Shown: one piece after another, positions 33,452 through 43,673 of the stretch
Position numbering within the stretch: the first letter of the stretch is position 1
How the letters are laid out: every line of letters begins with the position of its first letter
Source of the DNA: Euborellia annulipes
Taxonomy: Eukaryota; Arthropoda; Insecta; Dermaptera; Anisolabididae
Reading direction: 5' to 3'
NCBI GenBank assembly: GCA_023213315.1
Contig: JAKCPI010024975.1
Location: 176,227-240,226, forward strand
DNA length: 64,000 bases
Translations under genes and position numbers: made by a program
Notes under the pieces: model-generated
What the model was told of the DNA's origin: nothing
Databases searched by the model: none
Seen by the model: only the letters and a program-made list of their open reading frames with translations

Positions 33452-33640
33452 AACTGAAAGTAACTCGTACAAACTATAGCACTAATATAATCAAAAATGT
33501 CCATTACATATAAATATAATCGAAATTTTTAATAAGTCTGAATAGACAAATTATTTCTACTATTAAATGATAAAACCTATATTTGTTTGAAAAAAAAAAA
33601 AATAAAAAATAGCCATCTAATAATTTTTTTTATAATTTAT

Positions 33641-34192
33641 TTTTACTTTCTCTTACCTATTAATATATATAGAGAGAAAGTATTGGATTCATGTCAAAAT
33701 TTTGATGGATATGCACGTTTTGAGGTCCCATGAGTCCAAAAAAGTGGTTTTCTCGACATTGTCTGTCTGTGTATCCAATTTAAAGCATGAAGGAATTGAG
33801 CTAGGAGGTTGAAATTTTATATTTAAGTTAGACACCCCCCCCCCGGGAGCGGGAAAATAAGCTTTTAATCAAAATCGGCCTAAGAGTACTAGTACTTTAC
33901 TGATGTACTTTTTCAGTTTTTTTTTCGATTTCCTGAAAATTCGCTCAAACGATTTTGATTAAAATTTAAAAATCAATTAATTTTTAGATGCTCTTTGAAA
34001 TGTATATTCTCATTTTGCCCTTGAAATCTTTTGAAGCACACATTACTCTTGTACTTCATAGGAAAGAGGAGAAATGGTTGCCATGGTAACAAAATATAAA
34101 TTTTACATCTTGAATTCTAATATATAGAACACAACTTTCTATAACCGAAGGTAAAAGTTGTGTGTTGTGCGATCAGTCACACCAGATTTTTT
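33641..34192 (-). repeat. Family A copy, inverted, nearly complete
   Basis: Starts TACTTTCTCTTACCTATTA, continues TCATGTCAAAATTTTGATGG, AAGCATGAAGGAATTGAGC, AAATTTTATATTTAAG, a C run at 33833-33844, GTACTAGTACTTTACTG and TTGCCATGGTAACAAAAT. It ends with most of the hairpin (AACACAACTTTCTATAACCG / AAAGTTGTGTGTTGTGCG ... CACCAGATTTTT). The outer left arm of the hairpin is lost. Confidence 0.8.
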
Positions 34193-35177
34193 TCTATTAG
34201 AAATTATCATTCAAAGGTAGAACTAATTAATTAATTAATATCTAGCACCTCTAGAGAAAATTTCCGTCTCTCAATTTTTTGATTTTCCTAAAAAAAAAAA
34301 TTTATTAGTCCTTATTTTTGATTGATTTTGCAAAACTTTTTGAACTGTTTGAGAGATGGATGAAAGACCCACCCTCCGCCTCGATGTTTGAGAGGCTGGT
34401 GAACTTTGTTTATATTCTTTATCATAATAAACTGCTTCTTACAAATTAATTAATAAGATTTTTTAATTAAAAAAAAAAAAACTTTTCATTAAAAATAAAT
34501 GGAGCTATTTGTAGTCGAAAGAGAGAGGCTCATCTCTCTCGTTGGAGTAGATAGATCGAAGTTCGATACCTGGTCTCATCTATTTGAGCAGTTTTTTTTT
34601 TCAACTCTAACTACAATTGAATACACCTTTCATTTTCTCCAAGTGAAAACATTCAGCATTCCCATGCAAACGACTTTTGGTTTAACTGCAAGTCAATAAG
34701 AAAAACATCCCCACCCCAAACTCCCATGGTTTCCCCTTGTCCCATACTACCACCCTTCATTCTATCCCATCCAGTTCAGCTGGGTTAAATTTTTTTTTTT
34801 TTTTTTTTTTTGCTTTGTAAACCAATATTGAAGTTGCCACATGCAAAACCGCCCTTGCGACGCTGGTGGCATGCTAATATCCAGTCCAGTTCCACCCAAC
34901 TCTTTATACTCTGAGTTCAGGGATGCTAACAGTCGGGGAAAAAGTATCTTTAATGAAACATTTTTAAAATTTCTTTCTGCAATATATACATAGAAAACTC
35001 AGACCACTACATACAAGTTATTTGAAATTAAAAATACATACATAACTTGAATAATAATTAATTATATGATTATTAAAAATATTTTCTCCCCCTTTCTGCA
35101 ATATCAAAACGTTGAAAAGTTGGTATTATATAAATAAAATTAAACGAATTATATTCAAGAGACAGCTTAAGCAAAAT
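34193..35177. other. Intergenic; possible tRNA-like fragment 34500-34590 and GC-richer block
   Basis: CGAAGTTCGATACCTGG near 34558 resembles a B box, preceded by complementary GAGAGAG/CTCTCTC, but the cloverleaf is not convincing. 34670-34930 is GC-richer, interrupted by a 24-base T run at 34789-34812. No product assigned. Confidence 0.3.
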
Positions 35178-35937
35178 ATCATCCAATTCTTGAAGGTTTA
35201 CTATGAAATTTGCAGGTTATATTTTATAATAATTTGAACCAATTATTTTTCAGAAATTTTATTTGCCAACGACTGAGTGCAATAATACAAAGTTTCGGTC
35301 ATTCAATGTGACTATCATCAGGCCTGGAATATATAAAAATTTTTAACATAGCACAATACATTGCTTTTAATTGCCTTCATTTTTTATGAATACAAAATTT
35401 GATTCTATAAAGTAAATTATACTGGTAAACATCAAAGCCAACAATTATGTTTATAATTTACTTTATAAAAACAAAATTTGCCTCCGGGCTTGGTGTAGTT
35501 GGTAGCGTGCCTACCTTCTATACCGAACGTCGCGGGTTCGGACCCCAGGTAGTCTGAACTTTTTTATTTTTTATTTTAATTAAGCCATTTGAATACCAAA
35601 TGGCTTACATAGAAATGCCTGGACTCCAAATAGATAATTATCATATATAACGGTTATCGTAAAGTCTTAATAAGGCTTAAGTTGCCGAAAAGACTCTGTG
35701 AATGTGTGTGAGTGTGAATGAGAAAAAAGTGTGAATGTTTATAAAAAAAGAATGCAATTATAATGAATTCTCTTACGTTAAAAATTTTTTGATGAGGGTC
35801 ACATTGAATGACCTAAACTGTGAATTGCAATCAGTCGCCGTCAAATAAAATTTCTGAAAAATAATTGGTTCAAATGATTATAAAAACTGCACGCATGACC
35901 TGCAAATTTCGTAGTAAACCTTCAAGAATTGGATGAT
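35178..35937. mobile_element. Palindromic element with hammerhead-like motifs (PLE-terminus type), holding a SINE
   Basis: Left arm (35178 to about 35330) and right arm (about 35789-35937) are complementary: ATCATCCAATTCTTGAAGG against CCTTCAAGAATTGGATGAT, and ACCAATTATTTTTCAGAA against TTCTGAAAAATAATTGGT. Read on the minus strand the left arm carries CAGGC-CTGATGA, a stem GTCA/TGAC and GAAAC, the layout of a hammerhead. In the right arm, on the plus strand, the core is damaged (TTGATGA and TAAAC). An inner inverted pair at about 35393-35421 and 35450-35480 adds to the fold. No reverse transcriptase is present. Confidence 0.6.
35481..35749 (+). mobile_element. SINE (family S), full length
   Basis: Head CCTCCGGGCTTGGTGTAG and GCGGGTTCGGACCCC, a T-rich interruption of the hinge (TTTTTTATTTTTTATTTTAA), AATACCAAATGGCTTAC, GAAATGCCTGGACTCC, TAACGGTTATCG, AAGTTGCCGAAAAGACTC and a TG-rich tail ending in A-rich sequence. 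It sits inside the palindromic element. Confidence 0.8.
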
Positions 35938-37134
35938 AAACGAATTATTAACAAAACTTAATACTTTGTTTCGAGCTTCTTTTTAATTAGGTTAGTGGAA
36001 AATATTGGAGACGGACATGTCCAATCTTTATAAAGAAAAAAATTCATGCCGTGTAAGTTTGTTAATATTATTGATACATAATAAAAAAAAAAATTGTCAG
36101 GATAGCAAAACGCAATCAAAGCAATTAATTCCTTGCCATATAATAATAATGGTGAGAAAACTTATTTTAATTGAATTGGCATTTGAAATAAATAGGGATG
36201 GGGTCTAAATGGCCTTAGAAGCCGAAAAAGAACTTAAAACGAATTAAAAAAAAATGTTTAGAGAATTTTGATAAATTCTCTAAAACGAACTGAGATGGAA
36301 TAAATTAAATTAAAGTGACTTAATGAAATTTATAATTAATTTAAATAAAGTTAACTAAGCTCATATTTATAATTATTTGATGAATATCTATCTAATTGGA
36401 CTTTTTGCTTTCAAAAGAGGGAGACATATTTTTCTCCGAATCTAGACGGTAAAATTTATTTATTGTGAATATAAACATGATCGTTGGAGCGAAATGGAAA
36501 TAGTCGGCCATAGTGTGATTGCTTGGCTCTGAAAGGGAGTCGAATAAACTACGAGACGTATCTTTCTGCCTGGATAGTCAGGGCATCATTTTCCCTCCTC
36601 AGACATCCCCCAACATCAACAGAGAATCGCCCCGGGACCCCAGCTGGATTCTATATATATTTAACCAATGGAAAAAATACAAAATATTCTTTAAAAAATC
36701 GAAAAATAAACAGAATGTAAATTTACATTTAAATAAACTATGAATTTAAAATTTATTCATTCCTTTTATAAATTATTTATTATTTAATTTAGGATAACTA
36801 GATGATTGTTGTAAGAAAATAGAGTATGAAGTTTTTTTAGATCAATAATAATAAATGAATTCGAATTTTTTGCTTTTGTCAATTTAAGGAATTAAAAAGT
36901 CTAATGAAGTGGTTCCCTTAATTTATATAAGAATTTTTACGAGGCACCCCTCCAGCAATCACGGCTCATAGTTAACAATAATAAATACAATAACCCTTAG
37001 ATAGTAAACTGACACATACGGTACGTTTATCAATATTAAACTTAAATAAATATGGACCGATAAAGGATGTCTATAATGACAAATGTAAAATATTCTTTCC
37101 AAATTGTAAAATTATCAAAATATGAATTATTCTT
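35938..37134. other. AT-rich intergenic stretch
   Basis: A retroposon-tail-like piece at 36185-36250 (AAATAAATAGGGATGGGG, GAAGCCGAAAAAG, A-rich end) and a GC-richer block at 36480-36650. Two overlapping frames in the block have no recognisable product. Confidence 0.35.
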
Positions 37135-37697
37135 TTTACTTTTCTTGCCTATATATGTATATAATGAGAAGAATTGCGATCATGCCAAAAATTCTATGTC
37201 CAGATTTTAATGAAAATACACGTTTTGAGGTCGCGTGAGTCCAAAATTGGTCTGTGAGAGTGTCTGTCTGTCCGTGTGTGACGATTTTAAGAATGAAGAT
37301 AATGAGCTACGAAGTTGAAATTTTATATTTTAGTTAGGTAACCTCCCGGACAGTTAAAATAAGCTTTTGAACAACAAAATCAGCCAAAAAAAAAAAACTA
37401 GTAGTTTGCTGAAGTATTTTTTCAGCTTTTTGAATTTCTCAAAATTCACTGAAACAATTTTAATTTAAATTCATAAATCATTAGATGCTCTTTAAAAAGT
37501 ATATTATTAAGTGTTTTCTTAAAAAAAACTTTATTCTAATGGAAGCATTCGAAGCTCAGCGCCATCTATAAAACGCAAGTGATCAAGTTTGGAACTAAGG
37601 TGCTATGGGAAACTAACAAAAAATCTGGTATGACAGCACAGTACACAACTTTCGTTTACCGAAAGTTGTGGCTGTGCGTTTAGTCACCCCATATTTT
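37135..37697 (-). repeat. Family A copy, inverted, decayed, with detached hairpin
   Basis: 37135-37510 is the body in reverse (TGAGGTCGCGTGAGTCCAAA, GAAATTTTATATTTTAG, AACTAGTAGTTTGCTGAAG). 37617-37697 is the hairpin (AAAAAATCTGGTATGACAGC ... GTTTACCGAAAGTTGTGGC). About 100 bases between them are unrelated, including ACTTTATTCTAATGGAAGC. Confidence 0.65.
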
Positions 37698-38443
37698 TTA
37701 AGTTTAAATTAAAAGCCAAGAATAGGAAATTCAAATATTATTAAAATATATTTTCAAGTAAATATAAGAGACGATATATGCAAATGAGAGAATGAACGAT
37801 GATGATAATCACAAGTTTTTAAAGTCTTGAGATGATTTAATATAAATTAAATTTATATTTCCTGTTTTATTATATATTTAATTGTTTTTATTTTGTTGGT
37901 AAGTCATTTAAAACTTTAAATGAGATTAGAAGCCTTGATTTCTTTTAACGAGACGCCTGTGTCCATTTTATGGATAATCTCTTGTTCCTATCTGCCTTTG
38001 AAATTGCATACTCGCCAGGAGCTCCTAATTTATGAATGCAATCCCACTTTACGTGCAATTCTAGATATACTCACACTATTTATAAAGCTTTTTCTGCACA
38101 TAAAAGAAGTGATAAAATAAATATACACAATAAAATTAATTGTTAAATGGAGTTATTTTAAGATTTTTAATTAAAATTTTAAAATTCAAATAAAAATATA
38201 TCTTAAAGAAACCTTAACAGTAGGGATCGTTGTATGATATTTATTTATTATTTTCTTGAATCTACATCTACTGTATCTATACCGATATCATCTAACTAAA
38301 AGCCTTTTCAAAATTCAAACAACAGTATTCCTCATTTCTCGTCTTAAGCAATTTATCTCATATAATTAACCTCCAAAAATAGATGAAGAAATTCAAAAAA
38401 AATCCACTAGATGAAAAGTGGTTGTATCCTATTCAGGTCTATT
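37698..38443. other. AT-rich intergenic stretch, no feature seen
   Basis: No repeat or gene recognised. The 66-codon frame at 37920-38120 is unsupported. Confidence 0.4.
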
Positions 38444-40505
38444 TCTAAAAACAGACGTTAAAATTAAAAATTAAAAAATAAGTGTTAAAAAGTAATGTAA
38501 AAAAAATCAGCGTTAAAAAAATGCTATTCAAAATCACTTCCTTGCCTCAAATAGCTATCCTGTAAACAAAAATTTAAAGCTAAGTGTTAACATTTCGCTC
38601 CATTAGAATAACAAGGTTCTAACTGACATTTTTGGCGAAATTGAGTTTACATCATTAATGAATATCTCTTTAGTATATCTATGCAGGGAACTGACTTAGG
38701 ATGCGATATGTTGGAAAATAAGGGAACTAGCCAGAATAACAAGGTTCTATCTGACATTAACAGCAAGTTTGTTTTGGGTTAACATGGTTCTAACTGTCAT
38801 CATGACCCCTCATGCAGATATCAGCAGCCTATTTTATTTAAGAAAACTAAACATATACAATCTTACGGCATATTTTACTGTAACCAAGAAGGTGTATTGT
38901 GCATTGTGGCCAGAAACATTTTCAGGTCGAACGGGAACATTTTGAACTTTTTTCAGTTTTTCGCATATATACCGTACACTAAGCATATTTTGATTACCAT
39001 AGTCCAAGACAAAGTTGTAGTGTATTAAATTTACTAAAATATGGTACACTAAACGAATTCGTAGACTCAATACTGACCGAGGTACGGCCGGTCAAAGTTT
39101 GATAAATTTTCCTGAAATATAACATTTTGTCTAAATTAGTTAGTTATCGATATATATGCGAAAAACTGAAAAAAGTTTAAAATCTTTGAGGTGTTTTCCT
39201 CTCCTGCCCCTCTCCAAGTTAGGACAAAGTCACGAAGTCTAAGACTTAGAATAGACAAATAACTTGTTAAAAATTTAACTTTGGAATACTTTCTGGGTAA
39301 AAATTGGATATCCTCAGGACTATTCGTTTTTTCGGTCATTTTTTACATTTTGAGAAAATTCGTCTAACTTTGACCGGCCGTACCTCGGTCAGTATTGAGT
39401 CTACGAATTCGTTTAGTGTACCATATTTTAGTAAATTTAATGCTCTACAACTTTGCATGGTGCTATGGTTCGCAAAATAAGATTAGTTTACGAGATATAA
39501 GCGAAAAACCTAAATAATTCTCAAATTTTTGAGGTCTTTGTCACCCTCCACTCACCCCCCCCCTCACTGAGGGCCCTCGAGGTTAATAATCTAGGATAGA
39601 CATCCTAGAGTACCCCCAAATAACCTGTAAAAATTTCATTCCTTTCGAATATTTTTCCGGAAAAAAGTTGGGCCTATATCGAATGGTCTGTATTGTGATT
39701 TTCCACTTATTTTTCAAAATATCATTAAATCTATAGATTTTAACGAAAAAATCGTTATGATAAAACTTCAAGGGAATTAGATTTGCTACGAAATGAGATA
39801 AGAATCAGTTTTCTACGACAATTGGTTTTCATTTTATGAAGTAAAAACTATGAATTTTTACATAAAATCGCACTTTTTCAAAATTTTAACCCCGTTGAGG
39901 CACGGTTATCCAATTTAGCTAAAACTTTGCCATTATCATTTTCTAGCCAAAAGGCAACTTTTACAAGGTTCGGCCGAAAGAAATTAAAAAATTTTGTTTT
40001 TTGCGGCCCCCCAAATGTGCAGTTAGAACTAAGTTATTCTGAAAATGCTCATTTACAGAATAACAAAGTTCTATCTGCAAAATGCTATTATTTTTTTAAA
40101 ATCAACGATAATGTTTTTTTATCAACCAAACATTGGAAAATAATAACTTTAATGTATACAACTTATTTAAAAAAATTTGGGACGAAAACTGTTATATTTA
40201 ACGTACTGCAGCTATTACAATCTTTGACTTCATTTTTCTCAAAACTAGTGTTGGTGCAGTTAGAACCTTGTTATTCTAATGGAGCGATTTGGTAAATAGT
40301 ATTAAAAATGAATGCCATGTCTAGAGGGTGCCTTTAATATTTTAACGTCGTGATTAAAATAAAAATGGCGTCCTTAACCTAAAAAGTAAGGTTATGAATT
40401 TGATAGCTTTGAAACAAAAGCAACATGTTAACGTCGCTGTTAAAACTTTGTTTAGAGAATAGCATTTTTTTAACGCTGATTGTTTTAACATTATTTTTTA
40501 ACACC

Positions 40506-42110
40506 TATTTTTTTTTTTTTTTGGAATGGGTGCATAAGGTCCGAAGACCTATAATGACCAGTGGTCACATGCAGCCAGGAAGAAAATAAAAACAAAAGGA
40601 GAAGCATAAAGGGGAAACTCAACTGCGGGAACTGAGAAGATGCCTGTTGAGGTTAGACTTGAAAGTCTGAAGATTGTAGGTTTTGGGGAAGATAGACGCA
40701 GGGAGCTTGTTCCAATCACGGGAGGTCATGGGGACAAAGGAAGAATGAAATTGATTTGTTCTGTTAGTCGTGATCTGAACAGCATAGGGATGCTGGGAAG
40801 ATGCCACTCTTGTGTTCCGTGAATATGTTGCATTGGGTGGGATAATTGATTTTAATTCGGCAGAGCATTGACCATGGTAATACCTGTAGAAGAGAGATAG
40901 TGCAGATACTCTTCTTCTATGATCTAGTGACTGTAGGGATGCAGTAAGGGTAGAATCACCTATCAGTCTAATTGCACGCCTCTGTATGGCTTCCAAGGAG
41001 GAGAGAGCGTCTTTTGACGCCCCTCGCCAAAGGTGGGAACAATATTCAAGACACGGCCGAATTTGGGCTTTATAGAGGATTAGGAGTTGTTGGGAGGAAA
41101 AGTAACGCTTCGTTTTGAATAGGAAACCCAATTTCCTTGCGGTAGATTTAACCACAGAAGAGATGTGGTTGCTCCAGGAGAGATCAGATGTAACTGTCAC
41201 TCCCAGAACAGAAAATGAATCTTTGAACTCGAGGCCATTATTGCTGTAAATAAGGGGAGGGCAAATCCTATTTTTTTGTTTAGAAATTAAACAACATTGA
41301 GTTTTTTGGGAATTGAATTTTACTTGATTGAGGTTTCCCCATTCCTCCAAGAGACCAAGATCATCATTTATCGACGACACAGCCCCCAGACGACCAGTGG
41401 ATGAGGCTTCACCAGTCCTGACTGAGTGCAGGGTACTGTCATCAGCAAAGCAATGAATTGGGTTGGAGGTTACTCCCATGAGATCGTTAATGTACATAAG
41501 GAATAGGGTGGGAGAGAGGACAGAACCCTGGGGAACACCTGCGTTGATTGAATGCGGAATAGAAGACACACCGTCAACTACAACTGAGATCTTTCGCTCC
41601 GTTAGAAAGCTCTTGATCCACTGGCACAGCTCAGAGGATAGGCCAAAAGATGGAAGTTTAGCATAAAGATTTTTATGCCATACCTGATCGAAAGCCTTCG
41701 AAATGTCAAGAGCAACTGCAATAGTTTCCCCTTTCATTTCCATGGCTTTGTTCCAGAGGTGTGTGACAAAGCTCAAAATATCCCCAGTCGAACGAGCATG
41801 CCTGAAACCATATTGCCTATCATTCATCATTCCGCAATGTTCCAGATGATTTAAAATTTGAATGTTGAGGGCTTTTTCCATAATTTTGGATAGTATGGAG
41901 GTTATTGCGATTGGACGATAGTTGCTGGGAAGAGAGGAGTCACCTTTTTTGGGAATGGGTTGAATATTTGCCAATTTCCAAGAGTCGGGAAAATTTCCCG
42001 AGGAAAATGAGAGGTTGAACAACCTGGATAATATTGGGACCAATTCAGGGGAACATTTTTTAATGACGATGGGGGGAATACCGTCAGGGCCTGGAGATTT
42101 GTCGATTTGT
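40506..42110 (-). mobile_element. Jockey-like non-LTR retrotransposon, 5'-truncated
   Basis: About 1.6 kb inserted in the right arm of the fold-back element. The minus strand ends 3' in a poly(A) tract (T run at 40509-40524) after the stop codon and a roughly 100-base 3' UTR. At the 5' end the sequence starts abruptly inside the RT domain, just before KSPGPDGIPP, the usual result of incomplete target-primed reverse transcription. The upstream endonuclease and first ORF are missing. A target duplication could not be resolved because the site is T/A-rich. Confidence 0.85.
40619..42109 (-). CDS. Reverse transcriptase (jockey-like LINE), N-terminally truncated but open
   Basis: RNA-directed DNA polymerase that copies LINE RNA into a nicked chromosomal site. 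The frame is open from about 42109; the first usable in-frame triplet is a TTG at 42043, but the native start is lost with the 5' truncation. Numbered from that TTG (474 residues): PKKGDSSLPSNYRPIA at 31-46, LDISKAFDQVWH at 112-123 with the first catalytic Asp, GVPQGSVLSPTLF at 169-181, and FADD at 199-202 with the catalytic pair. A thumb and a C-terminal region with WNKLPASIFP and YNLQTFKSNLNRHL follow, as in arthropod jockey-type ORF2 proteins. Just upstream are KSPGPDGIPPIVIKKCSPE. No stop or frameshift interrupts the RT, so the insertion is fairly young, yet it cannot be autonomous. Clade assignment is by motif resemblance only. Confidence 0.85.
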   Translation of the reverse strand, partial: QIDKSPGPDGIPPIVIKKCSPELVPILSRLFNLSFSSGNFPDSWKLANIQPIPKKGDSSLPSNYRPIAITSILSKIMEKALNIQILNHLEHCGMMNDRQYGFRHARSTGDILSFVTHLWNKAMEMKGETIAVALDISKAFDQVWHKNLYAKLPSFGLSSELCQWIKSFLTERKISVVVDGVSSIPHSINAGVPQGSVLSPTLFLMYINDLMGVTSNPIHCFADDSTLHSVRTGEASSTGRLGAVSSINDDLGLLEEWGNLNQVKFNSQKTQCCLISKQKNRICPPLIYSNNGLEFKDSFSVLGVTVTSDLSWSNHISSVVKSTARKLGFLFKTKRYFSSQQLLILYKAQIRPCLEYCSHLWRGASKDALSSLEAIQRRAIRLIGDSTLTASLQSLDHRRRVSALSLFYRYYHGQCSAELKSIIPPNATYSRNTRVASSQHPYAVQITTNRTNQFHSSFVPMTSRDWNKLPASIFPKTYNLQTFKSNLNRHLLSSRS

Positions 42111-42140
42111 TTATTTTAAATTTTAACGTCTGTTTTTAGA

Positions 42141-42377
42141 GTATGTATTAAACATTTCAAATTTTGTGTTTAATTATGAATTAGGTCGTTATATTAATAT
42201 GTAGGAAATGAGGATGTCAGCCAAACAGGATAGCCTCTATCAAATGAAAATCCCAATACAAGAAAACGTTTCGGCTTTAATTAAATAATGCCATCTTCAG
42301 TTTTCATAAAAAACCAATTCATCTAGGCTAAAGAAACGGAATCCCGATAGGAATTTCATATAATAATAATAATAAAT
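42141..42377 (-). other. Intergenic with hammerhead/PLE-like terminus at 42207-42310
   Basis: On the minus strand CTGAAGATGGC (42290-42300), then GCCGAAACG (42267-42275), give the CTGANGA / GGC-GCC stem / GAAA layout. The flank CAGCCAAACAGGATAGCCTC resembles GTCAGCCAAAAGTGAGAGCC at 44115, showing it is one repeat family. Stem II is only three pairs, so activity is doubtful. Confidence 0.4.
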
Positions 42378-42483
42378 AATTAGACGATGTTATGCACAAA
42401 GGAACCAAGCGTCATTCTAACTAAATCTGAGTTAACGGGCATTTCATTTGGACAATTGTAAATAAAACCAAGGACAATGACTT

Positions 42484-42546
42484 TTACTTTCTCTTACCTC
42501 TATATATGTTAATATATGTACGACAGTCACACCAGATTTTTTTTTC
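42484..42546 (-). repeat. Family A, two ends joined
   Basis: TTTACTTTCTCTTACCTC and a short ATATATGTTAATATATG are followed at once by CAGTCACACCAGATTTTTT: the right end and the left end of an inverted family A copy with the whole body deleted between them. Shows that the two hairpins can become adjacent. Confidence 0.7.
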
Positions 42547-42574
42547 TTTTTTTAATACAAAAAAGTGCACATAG

Positions 42575-43492
42575 TAGAGGAAAGTACCCAAATTCGGACC
42601 CCCATTTTGTTTTTATAGTATAAAGTATATAAATTATTGAAAAAACCTGTTTTAAAGATATGTAATATTTACTTTACTATGTGATGTACTATTGGTAATT
42701 TATTTATGGCAAATATATATGTATAAATTACAGGGGTAACAATTTTTTAAAAAACTTACACTTTGATGATTTTCAAAAAGGTTGCCTAAACTGGACCCCT
42801 GGGTAAAATGACCAAAAATTTAATTTACTGAACTAGGAAAGGGAATAAATCTGAAAAACAATTATAGAACGGTTTGACAAAAAATATATTTTTTTTTTTT
42901 AACATTTTTTAATGTAAAAATTGAAAATGTGATTGAAAAAAAAAAAATAAAAATAAATGTGAAAATTGAAAAAAAGGAATGTTGAAAATGTGAAAAGTCA
43001 AGGTAAATACTTCAACATTGGGTTTTATAAGGGGTAGAAGTTTACATAAAAGTTTTACATAAAACATCACACATTATGTAGGGGGTCCAGTTTAGGCAAC
43101 TGTTGGGGGGTCCGTTTTAGGCTCCTCACTTCTGCATTTTCAAAACGCCATATTTGATAAAAAAAACATCACATTGGAAATAATTACATGGTCAAATGAT
43201 TCCTTCAACATTACCATTTAAGAATATATAAGGGTTGGAAGGCTTACCTGTCACTTATAGCGTCCAATCAAAAAAACTGAGCACTCACAAAAACTTTTAA
43301 TTTTGCCAAAACACGTAATGGCTAACTGTCAAGTAAACAACTAGAGCAGGTGACGTTAGGGCACTTCTACTTTGTGGTGGAATCTTGCACTAGTATTTAC
43401 ACTGTCTTTCGCTAAGTTTCAGCACTAAACAGAGACAATAGCCATGGGGGTCCACATTAGGGCAGGGGTCCGTATTTGGGTACTTTCCTCTA
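42575..43492. mobile_element. Non-autonomous DNA transposon with TA target (Tc1/mariner-like ends), 918 bp
   Basis: Left end TA-GAGGAAAGTACCCAAAT and right end ATTTGGGTACTTTCCTC-TA are inverted repeats of about 26 bp continuing into CGGACCCC/GGGGTCCG, with the flanking TA probably the duplicated target. Internally CTAAACTGGACCCC (42786) and GGTCCAGTTTAGGC (43084) form a second pair. GGGGTCC-type words recur at 43109 and 43448. No transposase frame. TA duplication points to Tc1/mariner relatives. Confidence 0.75.
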
Positions 43493-43673
43493 ATAATGTT
43501 GTGATTTAAATAATGAGGAAGACCTACAAGATGCCGGTCTTATCTCTATTTCAATCATAATGGCGCTTAGTTCCTTTATGCATAACATCATCCAATTATA
43601 GATTTTTTTTTTTTTTTAGAAAGTCATCTTGATTATTTCAACAGTTAGTCCTGTGTTCTTAATAAATTTTACC

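Larger units (their letters stand above)
38444..42140. mobile_element. Large fold-back element with long inverted arms, interrupted by a LINE
   Basis: The left end TCTAAAAACAGACGTTAAAA (38444) mirrors the right end TTTTAACGTCTGTTTTTAGA (to 42140). Inward, AATCAGCGTTAAAAAAATGC (38508) mirrors GCATTTTTTTAACGCTGATT (40463), and TCCATTAGAATAACAAGG (38601) mirrors CCTTGTTATTCTAATGGA (40266). A second nested pair is 38990-39105 against 39360-39465 (TAGACTCAATACTGACCGAGG and complement). Removing the LINE (about 40506-42110) gives an element of about 2.1 kb with a short central loop. The word AGAATAACAAGGTTCTA recurs in both orientations (38611, 38733, 40058, 40263). No coding frame in the arms is credible. 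Confidence 0.75.
42378..43597. repeat. Outer inverted repeat enclosing two other elements
   Basis: Left arm 42378-42417 (AATTAGACGATGTTATGCAC, AAAGGAACCAAGCG) and right arm 43558-43597 (CGCTTAGTTCC, TTTATGCATAACATCATCC) are complementary over about 40 bases with a few mismatches. Inside lie a family A fragment and the TA-flanked MITE. The arms may be the ends of an older MITE that acted as landing site. Confidence 0.5.

Noticed and set aside
39927..40295. 122-codon frame inside the fold-back element
   Set aside because: It lies mostly in inverted-repeat arm sequence, overlaps two copies of the iterated AGAATAACAAGGTTCTA word, and has no recognisable domain.
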